A stretch of DNA of 64,000 bases from M3007 sp041736625. GTDB taxonomy: Bacteria > Bacteroidota > Bacteroidia > Chitinophagales > Saprospiraceae. The stretch is taken from assembly GCA_041736625.1 (NCBI GenBank), contig JBGSTG010000127.1:1-64000 (forward strand), read 5' to 3'. The translations under genes and the position numbers were made by a program. The notes under the pieces were generated by a model that did not search any database, was not told where the DNA came from, and saw nothing but the letters and a program-made list of their open reading frames with translations. Position 1 is the first letter of the stretch, and each line of letters opens with the position of its first letter. This document shows, one piece after another, positions 49,852 through 57,334 of the stretch.

Positions 49852-50712
49852 ATGACACCAAAAAAATACCAATATGCCTTACTCAAATACCGGCCGTCCA
49901 TCCTGTTGGGCGAGCAGGCCAATGTTGGTTTTTTGTTATTGTTACCGGATGAGGGGCGCATTGCGTTTTTCTACCCAACAGCCTTGTCCCGGCTGAAGCA
50001 TCTTTTCCCTGAAATTCGCCTTCCGTTTATCCGGTCGTACTTGCAAACATTCGAACAGACGGCAAAGAGGCTCTCCAAATCGAACGAATGGACGGCGCTG
50101 GATCCCGAAAAACTGCTGAGCATCCATTTTATCGGAAGAGACAGCTCTTCACTTATATTCGGCGATTGGCGTTTCGGGTTTCACACTTCCAGCGAGGAAC
50201 TGATTAATGAATTTAAAGATCGCTACTTTGCCGTGTACCACGAAAAGTCGGGGAAGGCTCCTAAACACGATGAAACCTATTTGAATAAGTTTTTCAGTCG
50301 GAAATTGGAAGCGCACCGGACGATCAACCAATTGATCCGGCGCGATGTACCGCTACAGGCACAACACATAAAAGTGCAATTTGACTATGCATGGCAAAAT
50401 GGGCATGTAAACCTGGTTCGTGTGCTGGGCTTCGACCTTCTTAACGAGCAATCTATTTTGGAAAAAAGCCAGCTCTGGTATGGCAAGCTCAATCTTCTGG
50501 AACAAGAGTTGTATATTAAAGGCGCCGAAGTGCATTTTCTGGTGTCCCAACCTAATGCCAAAAGCCTCCAGGACGCCTATCGGTCCGCCATTGATGTGTT
50601 GGAACGATTAAAGGGTCCTAAGCGGATTATTGAAGAAGGTGAAGTGGATAGGTATTTGGTGGAGCTAACGCGCGAAATTCAGCCTATGGAACGCGGGGGA
50701 TGGTTGGGGTAA
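49852..50712 (+). CDS. DUF3037-family protein
   Basis: A 286-residue protein. The N-terminus KYQYALLKYRPSILLGEQAN and VGFLLLLPDEGRIAF are the DUF3037 signature. The middle and C-terminal parts are mixed alpha/beta with no catalytic motif I recognise (INQLIRRDVPLQAQHIKVQF). The gene starts 1 bp after the HipA-like kinase, so the two are a unit; DUF3037 may be the target, antitoxin or adaptor of the kinase. That role is inferred. The codon use and lower GC resemble the kinase gene rather than the flanks. Confidence 0.85.
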   Translation: MTPKKYQYALLKYRPSILLGEQANVGFLLLLPDEGRIAFFYPTALSRLKHLFPEIRLPFIRSYLQTFEQTAKRLSKSNEWTALDPEKLLSIHFIGRDSSSLIFGDWRFGFHTSSEELINEFKDRYFAVYHEKSGKAPKHDETYLNKFFSRKLEAHRTINQLIRRDVPLQAQHIKVQFDYAWQNGHVNLVRVLGFDLLNEQSILEKSQLWYGKLNLLEQELYIKGAEVHFLVSQPNAKSLQDAYRSAIDVLERLKGPKRIIEEGEVDRYLVELTREIQPMERGGWLG

Positions 50713-50723
50713 CCATTAAAAGT

Positions 50724-50783
50724 GGCACGGACTTTTTGGTAGCGTTTCCGATTACGCGGGAAGAGGTGGCGGAAGTGGGGGGG
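50724..50783 (+). repeat. Direct repeat B: diverged copy of the kinase 3' end
   Basis: Encodes GTDFLVAFPITREEVAEVGG, a diverged copy of the last residues of the kinase at 45476, 11 bp after the DUF3037 stop. With repeat A it brackets the HipA-like/DUF3037 pair. Confidence 0.8.
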
Positions 50784-50824
50784 AGTTGCTTGCCGGGCGT
50801 AATCGCAAGCGGCTTGGTTGCGCT

Positions 50825-50848
50825 AAAATAACATTTTAGTGTGATTTT
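50825..50848 (+). promoter_or_regulatory. hipB operator 1
   Basis: 24-bp palindrome AAAATAACAT-N4-GTGTGATTTT. Confidence 0.6.
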
Positions 50849-50884
50849 TAAATGGTTTATCCTGCGAAGTCTTTAAAATTGCTT

Positions 50885-50908
50885 AAAATCACATAAAAAT
50901 GTGGTTTT
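50885..50908 (+). promoter_or_regulatory. hipB operator 2
   Basis: 24-bp palindrome AAAATCACAT-AAAA-ATGTGGTTTT with one mismatch between the arms. It is 60 bp from operator 1. Confidence 0.7.
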
Positions 50909-50946
50909 GATTGCATTTGTGAAAACAATTGTGCAGAATTGTCCCC

Positions 50947-50970
50947 AAAATCACATCATAATGTCATTCG
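50947..50970 (+). promoter_or_regulatory. hipB operator 3, covering the hipB start
   Basis: AAAATCACAT-N4-ATGTCATTCG. The left arm is identical to operator 2; the right arm contains the hipB ATG. It is 62 bp from operator 2. Confidence 0.55.
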
Positions 50971-51167
50971 CGCTAATCGGCGCCCTCCTCCGCGACCGCC
51001 GAAAACAATTGGGCCTCACACAGCCCCACCTGGCTGAACTGGCGGGGCTGAGCGTGAACACGCTTTACAAGCTGGAGCGTGGTCAGAGCAACCCCACCTG
51101 GGAAGTAGTGCACAAGCTGGCCGAGGTGTTGGGTATGGAGATAACCGTGAAGGTGAAAACGCAATAA
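50961..51167 (+). CDS. hipB: HipB-type antitoxin, XRE helix-turn-helix
   Basis: A 68-residue protein that is one HTH domain (LLRDRRKQLGLTQPHLAELA, GLSVNTLYKLERGQSNPTWE) plus a short C-terminal strand (MEITVKVKT). It binds DNA and represses its own operon. Three matching palindromes lie upstream, the last over its own start codon. The hipS gene follows after 3 bp. An upstream ATG at 50901 would put the operator inside the protein and is unlikely. Confidence 0.9.
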   Translation: MSFALIGALLRDRRKQLGLTQPHLAELAGLSVNTLYKLERGQSNPTWEVVHKLAEVLGMEITVKVKTQ

Positions 51168-51170
51168 CGA

Positions 51171-51500
51171 ATGCGGCAGGTATATGTTTTACGGAACGGC
51201 GTTGTGGCCGGCATGCTGACGGAGGAACACCGCCGGAGTTACGTTTTCCGGTACACCGACGCGTATTTCAGCGATCCGACCCTGCCTGCCATCAGCCTTA
51301 CCCTGCCCAAAACGCAACAGGAATACCGGGAAGAGCGCCTGTTTCCCTTTTTCAGCAACCTGCTGGCCGAAGGCGAAAACCGCAAATGGCAAAGCCGCCT
51401 GCTGCGCATCGACGAACAGGATCAATTCGGCCTTCTGGCAGCCACCGCCAGGGTGGACTCGATCGGCAGCGTGACCGTAAAACCCGTCGAAGCGCCATGA
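51171..51500 (+). CDS. hipS: HipS-like antitoxin (free HipA N-terminal subdomain)
   Basis: A 109-residue protein matching only the N-terminal subdomain of HipA (VYVLRNGVVAGMLTEEHRRS, YVFRYTDAYFSDPTLPAISL, FPFFSNLLAEGENRKW). In the three-gene HipBST systems this piece is a separate protein, HipS, that neutralises the kinase HipT. Gene order hipB-hipS-hipT, the length and the ATGA overlap with the next gene all match. The toxin it should bind is broken here. Confidence 0.87.
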   Translation: MRQVYVLRNGVVAGMLTEEHRRSYVFRYTDAYFSDPTLPAISLTLPKTQQEYREERLFPFFSNLLAEGENRKWQSRLLRIDEQDQFGLLAATARVDSIGSVTVKPVEAP

Positions 51501-51803
51501 ACCCGCCCATCCTCACCCGCTGTCCCGGCACCCTGGCCGACGGATTCGATACCTACAGCCCGGCCTGCCGATGACTACAAGAGCCCTGTATGGAAAAACA
51601 AAGGGCATCCCGCCTCGACGGATTTTATTGAATTTGCGCGCCGGATCGGGGTGCAGGACAAACGCATCGGCAAGTTGCTGCCCCCCCTGCAAGCCCGGCA
51701 ACCGTTGGTAGAAGAACTGATCAGCCGGTCGTTGCTGAGTGTGTCCGGGAAACGTGCGTATTGGTTGGACTATCTTACCCGGCGAAACCAGCTGGGGATG
51801 TGA
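51497..51803 (+). pseudogene. hipT: hipT toxin remnant, kinase core deleted
   Basis: The ORF starts in an ATGA overlap with hipS and gives MNPPILTRCPGTLADGFDTY then a stop at 51572-51574. From 51570 the next frame encodes the C-terminal end of a HipA-type kinase (STDFIEFARRIGVQDKRIGK, then RSLLSVSGKRAYWLDYL) to 51803. A HipT protein has about 300 residues; the ATP-binding and catalytic segments are absent. The deletion joins codon 25 or so to the last 75 codons out of frame. Confidence 0.85.
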
Positions 51804-51895
51804 GTGGTTGTGGCGGTGTTTTCTGTAGGCGAAAAAGAAGATGGTGTTGCAACGGGTTATATCCAACCCATAGCTTGCTCATCCAAAACACCACG

Positions 51896-52465
51896 CTAAC
51901 CACGCAAACGCCCTATCAGTAGATCCAGCGATAACCCATACACCTGCCGTTCGGCATTGATGTTGGCGTACAGCCCGGCGCCAATGCCGAGTTGTTTGGC
52001 CGGCAGGAATTCCACCCGTGGCGAAAAAACGATGCCGAAAGCGGTCGTTTTTTCAAGATCATAGGTATAGTTGGAGACGAAAAGCATGCCGGGCTTCCTG
52101 AAATTCGCCGGCTCGCCGAAGAAGTTCAGCGCCGGCCCTCCCCGAATGACGTAACGCAGCGTTTTCCCGCCGGAGAACGCACCGCCAGCCAGCAAGCTGT
52201 AGGTCTGCAGCGTTATTTGCGGCTTGTTGCTGCCGTAAAATCGTATGCTTTGGTAATCATCCGGCGTTGCGGGCGACGGCTTCCAGTGCGAACCGAAAAA
52301 CAGGCCGACGTACAGGGCGTCATTTCGGACAACATCAACCGAGATGCGCAAGCCCTGGAAATCGCCGGGCTGGTAACCCAGGGAGACAGCCCAGGGTGTT
52401 TGGGCGGAAGTGGAGACCAGGACGGTGCTGCACAGGCCGATTAAAAGGAGAGGGTTGTTTGACAT
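51896..52465 (-). CDS. Predicted outer-membrane beta-barrel protein
   Basis: A 189-residue exported protein with a signal peptide (LLLIGLCSTVLVSTSAQ) and alternating strands (LRISVDVVRNDALYVGLFFG, TLRYVIRGGPALNFFG, LGIGAGLYANINAERQVYGL). This pattern fits an 8-stranded barrel. No named family is recognised. It is followed by a 92-bp gap to the hipT remnant and convergent with it. Confidence 0.7.
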   Translation of the reverse strand: MSNNPLLLIGLCSTVLVSTSAQTPWAVSLGYQPGDFQGLRISVDVVRNDALYVGLFFGSHWKPSPATPDDYQSIRFYGSNKPQITLQTYSLLAGGAFSGGKTLRYVIRGGPALNFFGEPANFRKPGMLFVSNYTYDLEKTTAFGIVFSPRVEFLPAKQLGIGAGLYANINAERQVYGLSLDLLIGRLRG

Positions 52466-53104
52466 GGCAAGCTTTTGTGGGTTAATTAAGCAACAGGTGT
52501 ACAGAAAGAAAAATCGAAGCCGCCCTCGGAGAATTTAATGGCGACGTTTAAGCTGTAGCATTCTGCCGGCAGCAGGACGGGAGGTCGAATGTCTGTGAGC
52601 AAAACCAGTCTGATTTTCATGGTCAAAAAAATTGTTGAAAAGGGGTCAAGAAGGCGCATGCACACCACAGCTGCTTCCAGCCAAAGCGCCTGAGCAGAAA
52701 TTGGCTTCGGAGTTGCCCGCCGGGTAAAGAAGCAATCGAGCGTGTTTCGGAACCCGGAGGCTCAGGAAGGTGGCAGGCACTCCGAAGCCGGCAAGATAAA
52801 TACACAGGCGCAGGCCATTCGGGCAGTGGCATGGGAACCCTGTTAACAAAGATTACATCAAACGCATGCGATTACCCACAAATTTATGATCGAAAAATGC
52901 CCATTCAAAGAAACATTATTTATTTATTGGCAAAAAATACAAGTCGTTTTTTATAATATTTACCCAAAATGCACATTTTTAACCCGAATGCCGGTGGTTA
53001 AGGTTCGTTTTTTTACATAGTGTAATAATTTTTAATAATTTTTTTCTTTTTTGTAAAAACCAGGGAGAATTGTTTAAGTTTGCCGGCACACAGCCCTGGT
53101 CCTT
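52466..53104. other. 639-bp intergenic region
   Basis: Two parts. A GC-rich part (52640-52830) contains an 11-bp perfect inverted repeat GGCTTCGGAGT/ACTCCGAAGCC (52703-52713 and 52779-52789) that could fold with a 65-nt loop. An AT-rich part (52850-53080) contains TTAACC...GGTTAA (about 52979-53001) and the promoter of the next gene. No convincing coding sequence; a 44-codon - strand ORF (52486-52620) has no supporting signal. Confidence 0.5.
53050..53082 (+). promoter_or_regulatory. Consensus Bacteroidota promoter of the HTH regulator gene
   Basis: A -33 TTTG at 53050-53053 and a -7 TAAGTTTG at 53075-53082, 21 bp apart. The ATG is at 53105. It is one of the clearest promoters in the window. 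Confidence 0.65.
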
Positions 53105-54118
53105 ATGCCCTCGAATCTCCAACCGAACGACCTCGCCGCGTACATCCTGGACGCGTTGGCACAAAAGCTGCCCGACCTCAAAGACCGCCAGGCAACCCTG
53201 GCCCGGCTGCTGGGCCTGTCGCCGAACGCGGTGTACAAAAAATTGAGGGGCTTCAGCGCACTATCGGTCGGCGAGGTGGCCCTGATTGCCCGGCATTTCG
53301 GCATTTCCATCGATGCCTTTGTATTGCATACACACGGATTTGTCCCGGCGGCCTATCCACCGCTGCTGGGCCGCAGTGTCGGGCCGCGACATTTTATGGA
53401 ATCCCTTCGTGCGTACGTGAACATGGCCAGGCAAGCGCCCAACGCCCGGCTGTGGTACGCTACCAGCGAGATACCGGTGTTTCACTATTTTTATTTTCGT
53501 GAGCTGACGGCGTTCAAGCTCTTCATGTGGCAAAAAGTGAGCTGGCAATCGACCCCGGGCTACGTACCGGTAAACCTGTCGGCGCTGGTATCCGACGATT
53601 ACATAGACGACCTGCGCCGCGAGATTGCCGAAGGGTACAACCACATTTACAGCACGGAATTCTGGCCAAGGCACCTGCTGGAAAACACCTTGCAACAACT
53701 GGAACACATGAAAGCCATCTCCCCGGTTGAAGACCGCAAACTACTGGAACCAATTGCCGGACAACTGCGCTCCCTGGTGCGCCACCAAAGCGCTATGGCC
53801 ACAACCGGGCGCAAACACTTGCCCGGAGCAGCCGACCAGGGCAATGCCCCTTTTGAGCTCTATTACAATGAAATTGCGCACACCGGCAACACATTTCTTC
53901 TGGAGTCCGACGCCGGCTTTCAGGTCTTCACCACTTTTGACAACCCCAACCACCTGGTCATCCAAAACGAAGACTTCTGCCGCCGTACGCACCAATGGTT
54001 CGGCCAGCTGGCCCGGCTGGGCAACCCGGTATCCCACGGTTCGGAGAAAAACCGGGGCGCATTCTTCCAGTTCCTGGAAGATCACCTGGACGGCCGGCAA
54101 ACGGGGTTGAGCAGCTGA
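53105..54118 (+). CDS. HTH transcriptional regulator with unknown C-terminal sensor domain
   Basis: A 337-residue protein. Residues about 20-80 form an XRE-like helix-turn-helix (RQATLARLLGLSPNAVYKKL, LSVGEVALIARHFGISIDAF). The remaining 250 residues are helical and aromatic-rich (VFHYFYFRELTAFKLFMWQK, YNHIYSTEFWPRHLLENTLQ) without a family I recognise; this layout occurs in Bacteroidota regulators. It lies 41 bp upstream of rtcB in the same direction and may control it. Confidence 0.75.
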   Translation: MPSNLQPNDLAAYILDALAQKLPDLKDRQATLARLLGLSPNAVYKKLRGFSALSVGEVALIARHFGISIDAFVLHTHGFVPAAYPPLLGRSVGPRHFMESLRAYVNMARQAPNARLWYATSEIPVFHYFYFRELTAFKLFMWQKVSWQSTPGYVPVNLSALVSDDYIDDLRREIAEGYNHIYSTEFWPRHLLENTLQQLEHMKAISPVEDRKLLEPIAGQLRSLVRHQSAMATTGRKHLPGAADQGNAPFELYYNEIAHTGNTFLLESDAGFQVFTTFDNPNHLVIQNEDFCRRTHQWFGQLARLGNPVSHGSEKNRGAFFQFLEDHLDGRQTGLSS

Positions 54119-54159
54119 CGGGGAACGATTTCCCCCACCCACGCGTTTTACCCCCCATC

Positions 54160-55362
54160 ATGACAAACCTGAAAATCTTCGGCGCCCCCCTCATCGACGA
54201 CAAAACCGTCGAACAGATCAAACGCTGCCCCTCCGGGCCCGAAGACCGCATGGCCCTCACCGCCGACGCCCACTACGGGTACGGACACCCGATCGGCGGC
54301 GTGGTGGCCTACAAAGACAAGATCAGCCTCTCCGGCGTGGGGTTCGACATCGCCTGCGGCAACAAGGCCGTGATGACCAACATCATGGCCGCCGACATCG
54401 ACACCGAAAAGGTGATGGACGAAATTTTCAAACAAATCGGCTTCGGCGTAGGCCGCCCCAACCCCAAGCCGATCGACCACCCGGTGTTCGACGACATCGC
54501 CAAAGCCCCGTTCGAACCCCAGCGCCGGCTCATCCGACTCGCCATGGAACAGCTGGGCACCGTTGGCTCAGGCAACCATTTCATCGACCTGTTCGCCGAC
54601 GAGCAGGGCCTGCTCTGGATCGGCGTGCACTTCGGCTCTCGCGGGTTCGGGCATAAAACGACCACGGGCTTCATCGCCCTGTCCAAAGGAAAGGCATTCA
54701 CCGAGCACGTGCCCGAAGGCGGCATGGACGCACCGCCCATTCTCTTCGACGCGGACTCCGAAACCGGTCAGGCATACCTCGAGGCCATGCGCCTCGCGGG
54801 GGCGTACGCGTACGCCGGACGCGACGTGGTGGTGTCGAAAGTGCTGGAAATCCTGGGCGCCCAATCCACATTCGAAGTGCACAACCACCACAACTTCCTC
54901 TGGGAAGAGGAGCACTTCGGCGAAAAGTACTACGTGGTGCGCAAGGGCGCCACCCCGGCGTTTCCGGGCCAGCTCGGGTTCATCGGCGCCAACATGGCCG
55001 ATTTTTCTGTCATCGTTCGGGGCGTCGACTCCGACGAGAGCCGCGAAGGCCTGTACTCCACCGTGCACGGCGCCGGCCGCGTGATGAGCCGCACCCAGGC
55101 CGCCGGCAAAAAGCGCTGGAAAAACGGCCGGATCGAGTACCTGACCCAGGGCGTGGTGGACTGGGTGTCCGTCAAAAAAGACCTGAAAAAGCACAAAAAA
55201 GTAGTGCTGCGCGGCGGAGGGCCCGACGAGGCGCCGGAATGCTACAAAGCGCTTGGCGACGTGCTGGGCTACCACGCCGGCACGGTCGATATCGTGCACC
55301 GCCTGCGCCCGATCGGGGTGGCGATGGCCGCAGCCGATACGATCGATCCTTACAAGGACTGA
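54160..55362 (+). CDS. rtcB: RtcB-family RNA ligase
   Basis: A 400-residue RNA ligase that joins 2',3'-cyclic phosphate (or 3'-phosphate) ends to 5'-OH ends using GTP and Mn. Signatures are ALTADAHYGYGHPIGGVVAY, GVGFDIACGNKAVMTNI (metal Cys), LGTVGSGNHFIDLF, IGVHFGSRGFGHKTTTG, VHNHHNFLWEEEHFG and STVHGAGRVMSRTQAAGK (the His that is guanylylated). The true start is the ATG at 54160; the frame upstream overlaps the regulator gene. It is about 70 residues shorter than the usual E. coli type but has all motifs. No archease gene is adjacent. Confidence 0.94.
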   Translation: MTNLKIFGAPLIDDKTVEQIKRCPSGPEDRMALTADAHYGYGHPIGGVVAYKDKISLSGVGFDIACGNKAVMTNIMAADIDTEKVMDEIFKQIGFGVGRPNPKPIDHPVFDDIAKAPFEPQRRLIRLAMEQLGTVGSGNHFIDLFADEQGLLWIGVHFGSRGFGHKTTTGFIALSKGKAFTEHVPEGGMDAPPILFDADSETGQAYLEAMRLAGAYAYAGRDVVVSKVLEILGAQSTFEVHNHHNFLWEEEHFGEKYYVVRKGATPAFPGQLGFIGANMADFSVIVRGVDSDESREGLYSTVHGAGRVMSRTQAAGKKRWKNGRIEYLTQGVVDWVSVKKDLKKHKKVVLRGGGPDEAPECYKALGDVLGYHAGTVDIVHRLRPIGVAMAAADTIDPYKD

Positions 55363-55363
55363 G

Positions 55364-56401
55364 TTAGAATTTGGGGCACAAAATTTCCTCGCTTTCGTAA
55401 TTCCCCAGATAAGTTACGGAAATTTCGAAAGCGTTCTGCTGCTGTCCCTGGCTGAGGGCCGTGGTGTTGATGTCGTAGCTCAGCCCGATGAGCACGCCGT
55501 TGATCTCGATGCCTGCCAGGGCCACCACGGCGTCGAGGCCGGTGTTGGTGTCGTTGCGCACGGTGCGCACCCAGGAGCCCAGGTGCAGGGCGCTGCCGCC
55601 GAATTCGCCCATGGCAAACCGGATGTTGGTGCCTGCGTTGACCTCCATGTGGGGGCCCTGGGAGGCCCACAGCAGGCGTGGCAGGAGGCTCACGCGGTTG
55701 TCCCTGCTCATCGGCAGGGTCGCTGAAAACTGAGCGGAGTACTTCCGATAAAGCCGGTCGCCCTCCGCTGTGGTTTCGTAAAAAGAAACCACCGGCTGGG
55801 TGGAATGGTGCACGCCCAGCCCGCCAAAAAACGCGCCGTATCGCCCGAAACGTGCCGTGTAATTGAGCCCGGTGTTCAGGTCCAGAAATGAAAAATTGTT
55901 GGGCGGCAGGTCTTCCCCCGTGGGCAGGTTGTACCCGGCGACGCCGTCGAATTCGTCGTGAAAGTTCAGGGGCGCGTAATTCACGTTGCGCTGGGTGAGT
56001 CCGGCCTGCAGGCCCAGGCTCAGGAAATGGCGGTTGCTGGTGCCCAGTGACTTGTGGTAAGCGCCCGACATGGCGATCTGGGTAGTGTTAAAATCCACGA
56101 CGCTCACCTTGTCGTGCGTGAACTGCAGGCCAATGCCGACAGCATCCTGATACACGGTTTTTTTCCGCGCCCGGAAACGCAGGTCGGCGCTGACGTTGTA
56201 CGTCTGAATGGGCTCGTCCAGGGTTTTGCGCCATTGATCGCGGTAGAGGGCGCCCACCCGGTATTGTCCCTCAATCGCGCCGGTAAGGGCCGGGTTGAGG
56301 TACAAGGGTGCTGCGTAGAACTGGGTAAAGTGCTTGTCCTGGGCGTGCAGGGCGGCAGCGGCCACGATCAAAAAGCCGCAAATAGGTAAAATACGCTTCA
56401 T
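55364..56401 (-). CDS. PorP/SprF-family type IX secretion outer-membrane protein
   Basis: A 345-residue protein with a signal peptide (ICGFLIVAAAALHAQ) and the family start DKHFTQFYAAPLYLNPALTG. Further family features are YRDQWRKTL, DAVGIGLQFTHDKVSVVDFN and barrel strands to the end (GVLIGLSYDINTTALSQGQ, FEISVTYLGNY). These proteins act in secretion or surface anchoring of T9SS cargo, which fits the sorting-domain proteins at 6-15 kb. The gene ends 1 bp from the rtcB stop. Confidence 0.93.
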   Translation of the reverse strand: MKRILPICGFLIVAAAALHAQDKHFTQFYAAPLYLNPALTGAIEGQYRVGALYRDQWRKTLDEPIQTYNVSADLRFRARKKTVYQDAVGIGLQFTHDKVSVVDFNTTQIAMSGAYHKSLGTSNRHFLSLGLQAGLTQRNVNYAPLNFHDEFDGVAGYNLPTGEDLPPNNFSFLDLNTGLNYTARFGRYGAFFGGLGVHHSTQPVVSFYETTAEGDRLYRKYSAQFSATLPMSRDNRVSLLPRLLWASQGPHMEVNAGTNIRFAMGEFGGSALHLGSWVRTVRNDTNTGLDAVVALAGIEINGVLIGLSYDINTTALSQGQQQNAFEISVTYLGNYESEEILCPKF

Positions 56402-56498
56402 GTAATGCCTGAATTTCGGTCAAAGGTACAATGGAAACACCTTTGGAAACGACAGATCATCGCATTACCCGTGTCCGCAGTTCCTTTTTAACCAAAAA

Positions 56499-56966
56499 TC
56501 AGGCGATGTGGATCGAAAAGGCATAGCCGTCGTTTACCCGGCGGATGGGGTACGTACCCGGAATGAGCACCGACCCGGTCAGACCAAGGGTGGTGACCAC
56601 GCTCTCCGGCAAAACGCAAGGCACCGACAGCGCAAAGGAAGGATGACGGAATACGTTTTTCAGCAGGTGGCTGCACAGGTCCGCAGCGCGGAAGACCACT
56701 TCTACGCTACCGCGAGCAGCGTCCGGGCGCAAGCAGGCCCTGGCCCTGCGGCAGTCGTTGTTTCGGGAAGCCGCCGGCGTATCGGCCAGCGCGACCACCG
56801 AGCAAATGCCCGAGCCCCGGCATTCGTCCTTGGGCGAGCCGAAGACGATGTCGCCGAATACTTCCGGGAATTCGTAAAATGACGTGTGGATGAAATTGTT
56901 TTCATCGGTAGCTTGCGACGCCATGGAGGGCGCCAAAGCCGGATCGGTACTGGAGACGTTGCACAT
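56499..56966 (-). CDS. Conserved hypothetical protein, cysteine-containing
   Basis: A 155-residue protein without signal peptide. A central stretch (FPEVFGDIVFGSPKDECRGS, then GICSVV) and a second half (VEVVFRAADLCSHLLKNVF, FALSVPCVLPESV) look protein-like in composition and codon use, and the ORF is bounded by normal gaps. I know of no function. Seven or so cysteines make a metal or redox role possible. A + strand ORF overlaps (56508-56882), but it has poorer composition. Confidence 0.55.
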   Translation of the reverse strand: MCNVSSTDPALAPSMASQATDENNFIHTSFYEFPEVFGDIVFGSPKDECRGSGICSVVALADTPAASRNNDCRRARACLRPDAARGSVEVVFRAADLCSHLLKNVFRHPSFALSVPCVLPESVVTTLGLTGSVLIPGTYPIRRVNDGYAFSIHIA

Positions 56967-57200
56967 GGTGATGTGATTAAAAGCTTCAAAAAAGTCTGTT
57001 TCCTTTTAGCAAATGGCAATAAAAGGCGAGGACCCAACGGTTCGGCGGATTAAAAAAGGTGTGGATTGTTCAGATGCTTACGTCCTGAAAAGCTAAGACA
57101 AATACCGTGACAAATCATCGGCAACCTGAAGCATTTGACAGGCAAACGACGAACAGCCCCCGAATCTAATGTATCTGGGGTAGCAATTCTTGTGCCAAAT

Positions 57201-57228
57201 GTAGAGACGTTGCGTGCAACGTCTCTAC
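57201..57228. repeat. 28-bp palindrome, copy 1
   Basis: GTAGAGACGTTGC-GT-GCAACGTCTCTAC, 13-bp perfect arms. Nearly identical to 58008-58035; the two flank the toxin-antitoxin genes. It is a REP-like sequence of a type widespread in bacteria. Confidence 0.85.
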
Positions 57229-57296
57229 GGGTACGCGTCGGAATTCGCCCTACGAGTATATTCGTAGGACGAGTTTGCCCCATCCGATAAAAACAG

Positions 57297-57330
57297 TTGT
57301 GGCATATTTTCCGGAAATGCAGTACATTTG
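57297..57330 (+). promoter_or_regulatory. Promoter of the toxin-antitoxin operon
   Basis: TTG at 57297-57299 and -7 box TACATTTG at 57323-57330, 23 bp apart. The box ends 4 nt before the antitoxin ATG, so the transcript is leaderless. Confidence 0.55.
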
Positions 57331-57334
57331 TAAC

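Larger units (their letters stand above)
56967..57334. other. Intergenic region upstream of the toxin-antitoxin pair
   Basis: Holds the 28-bp palindrome at 57201-57228, a second hairpin CCTACGA-N6-TCGTAGG at 57249-57268 that could be an operator, and the promoter at 57297-57330. The part from 56967 to 57200 shows nothing clear. Confidence 0.5.

Noticed and set aside
52486..52668. Small - strand ORF near 52.6 kb
   Set aside because: No signal peptide, promoter or homology visible; the sequence looks random.
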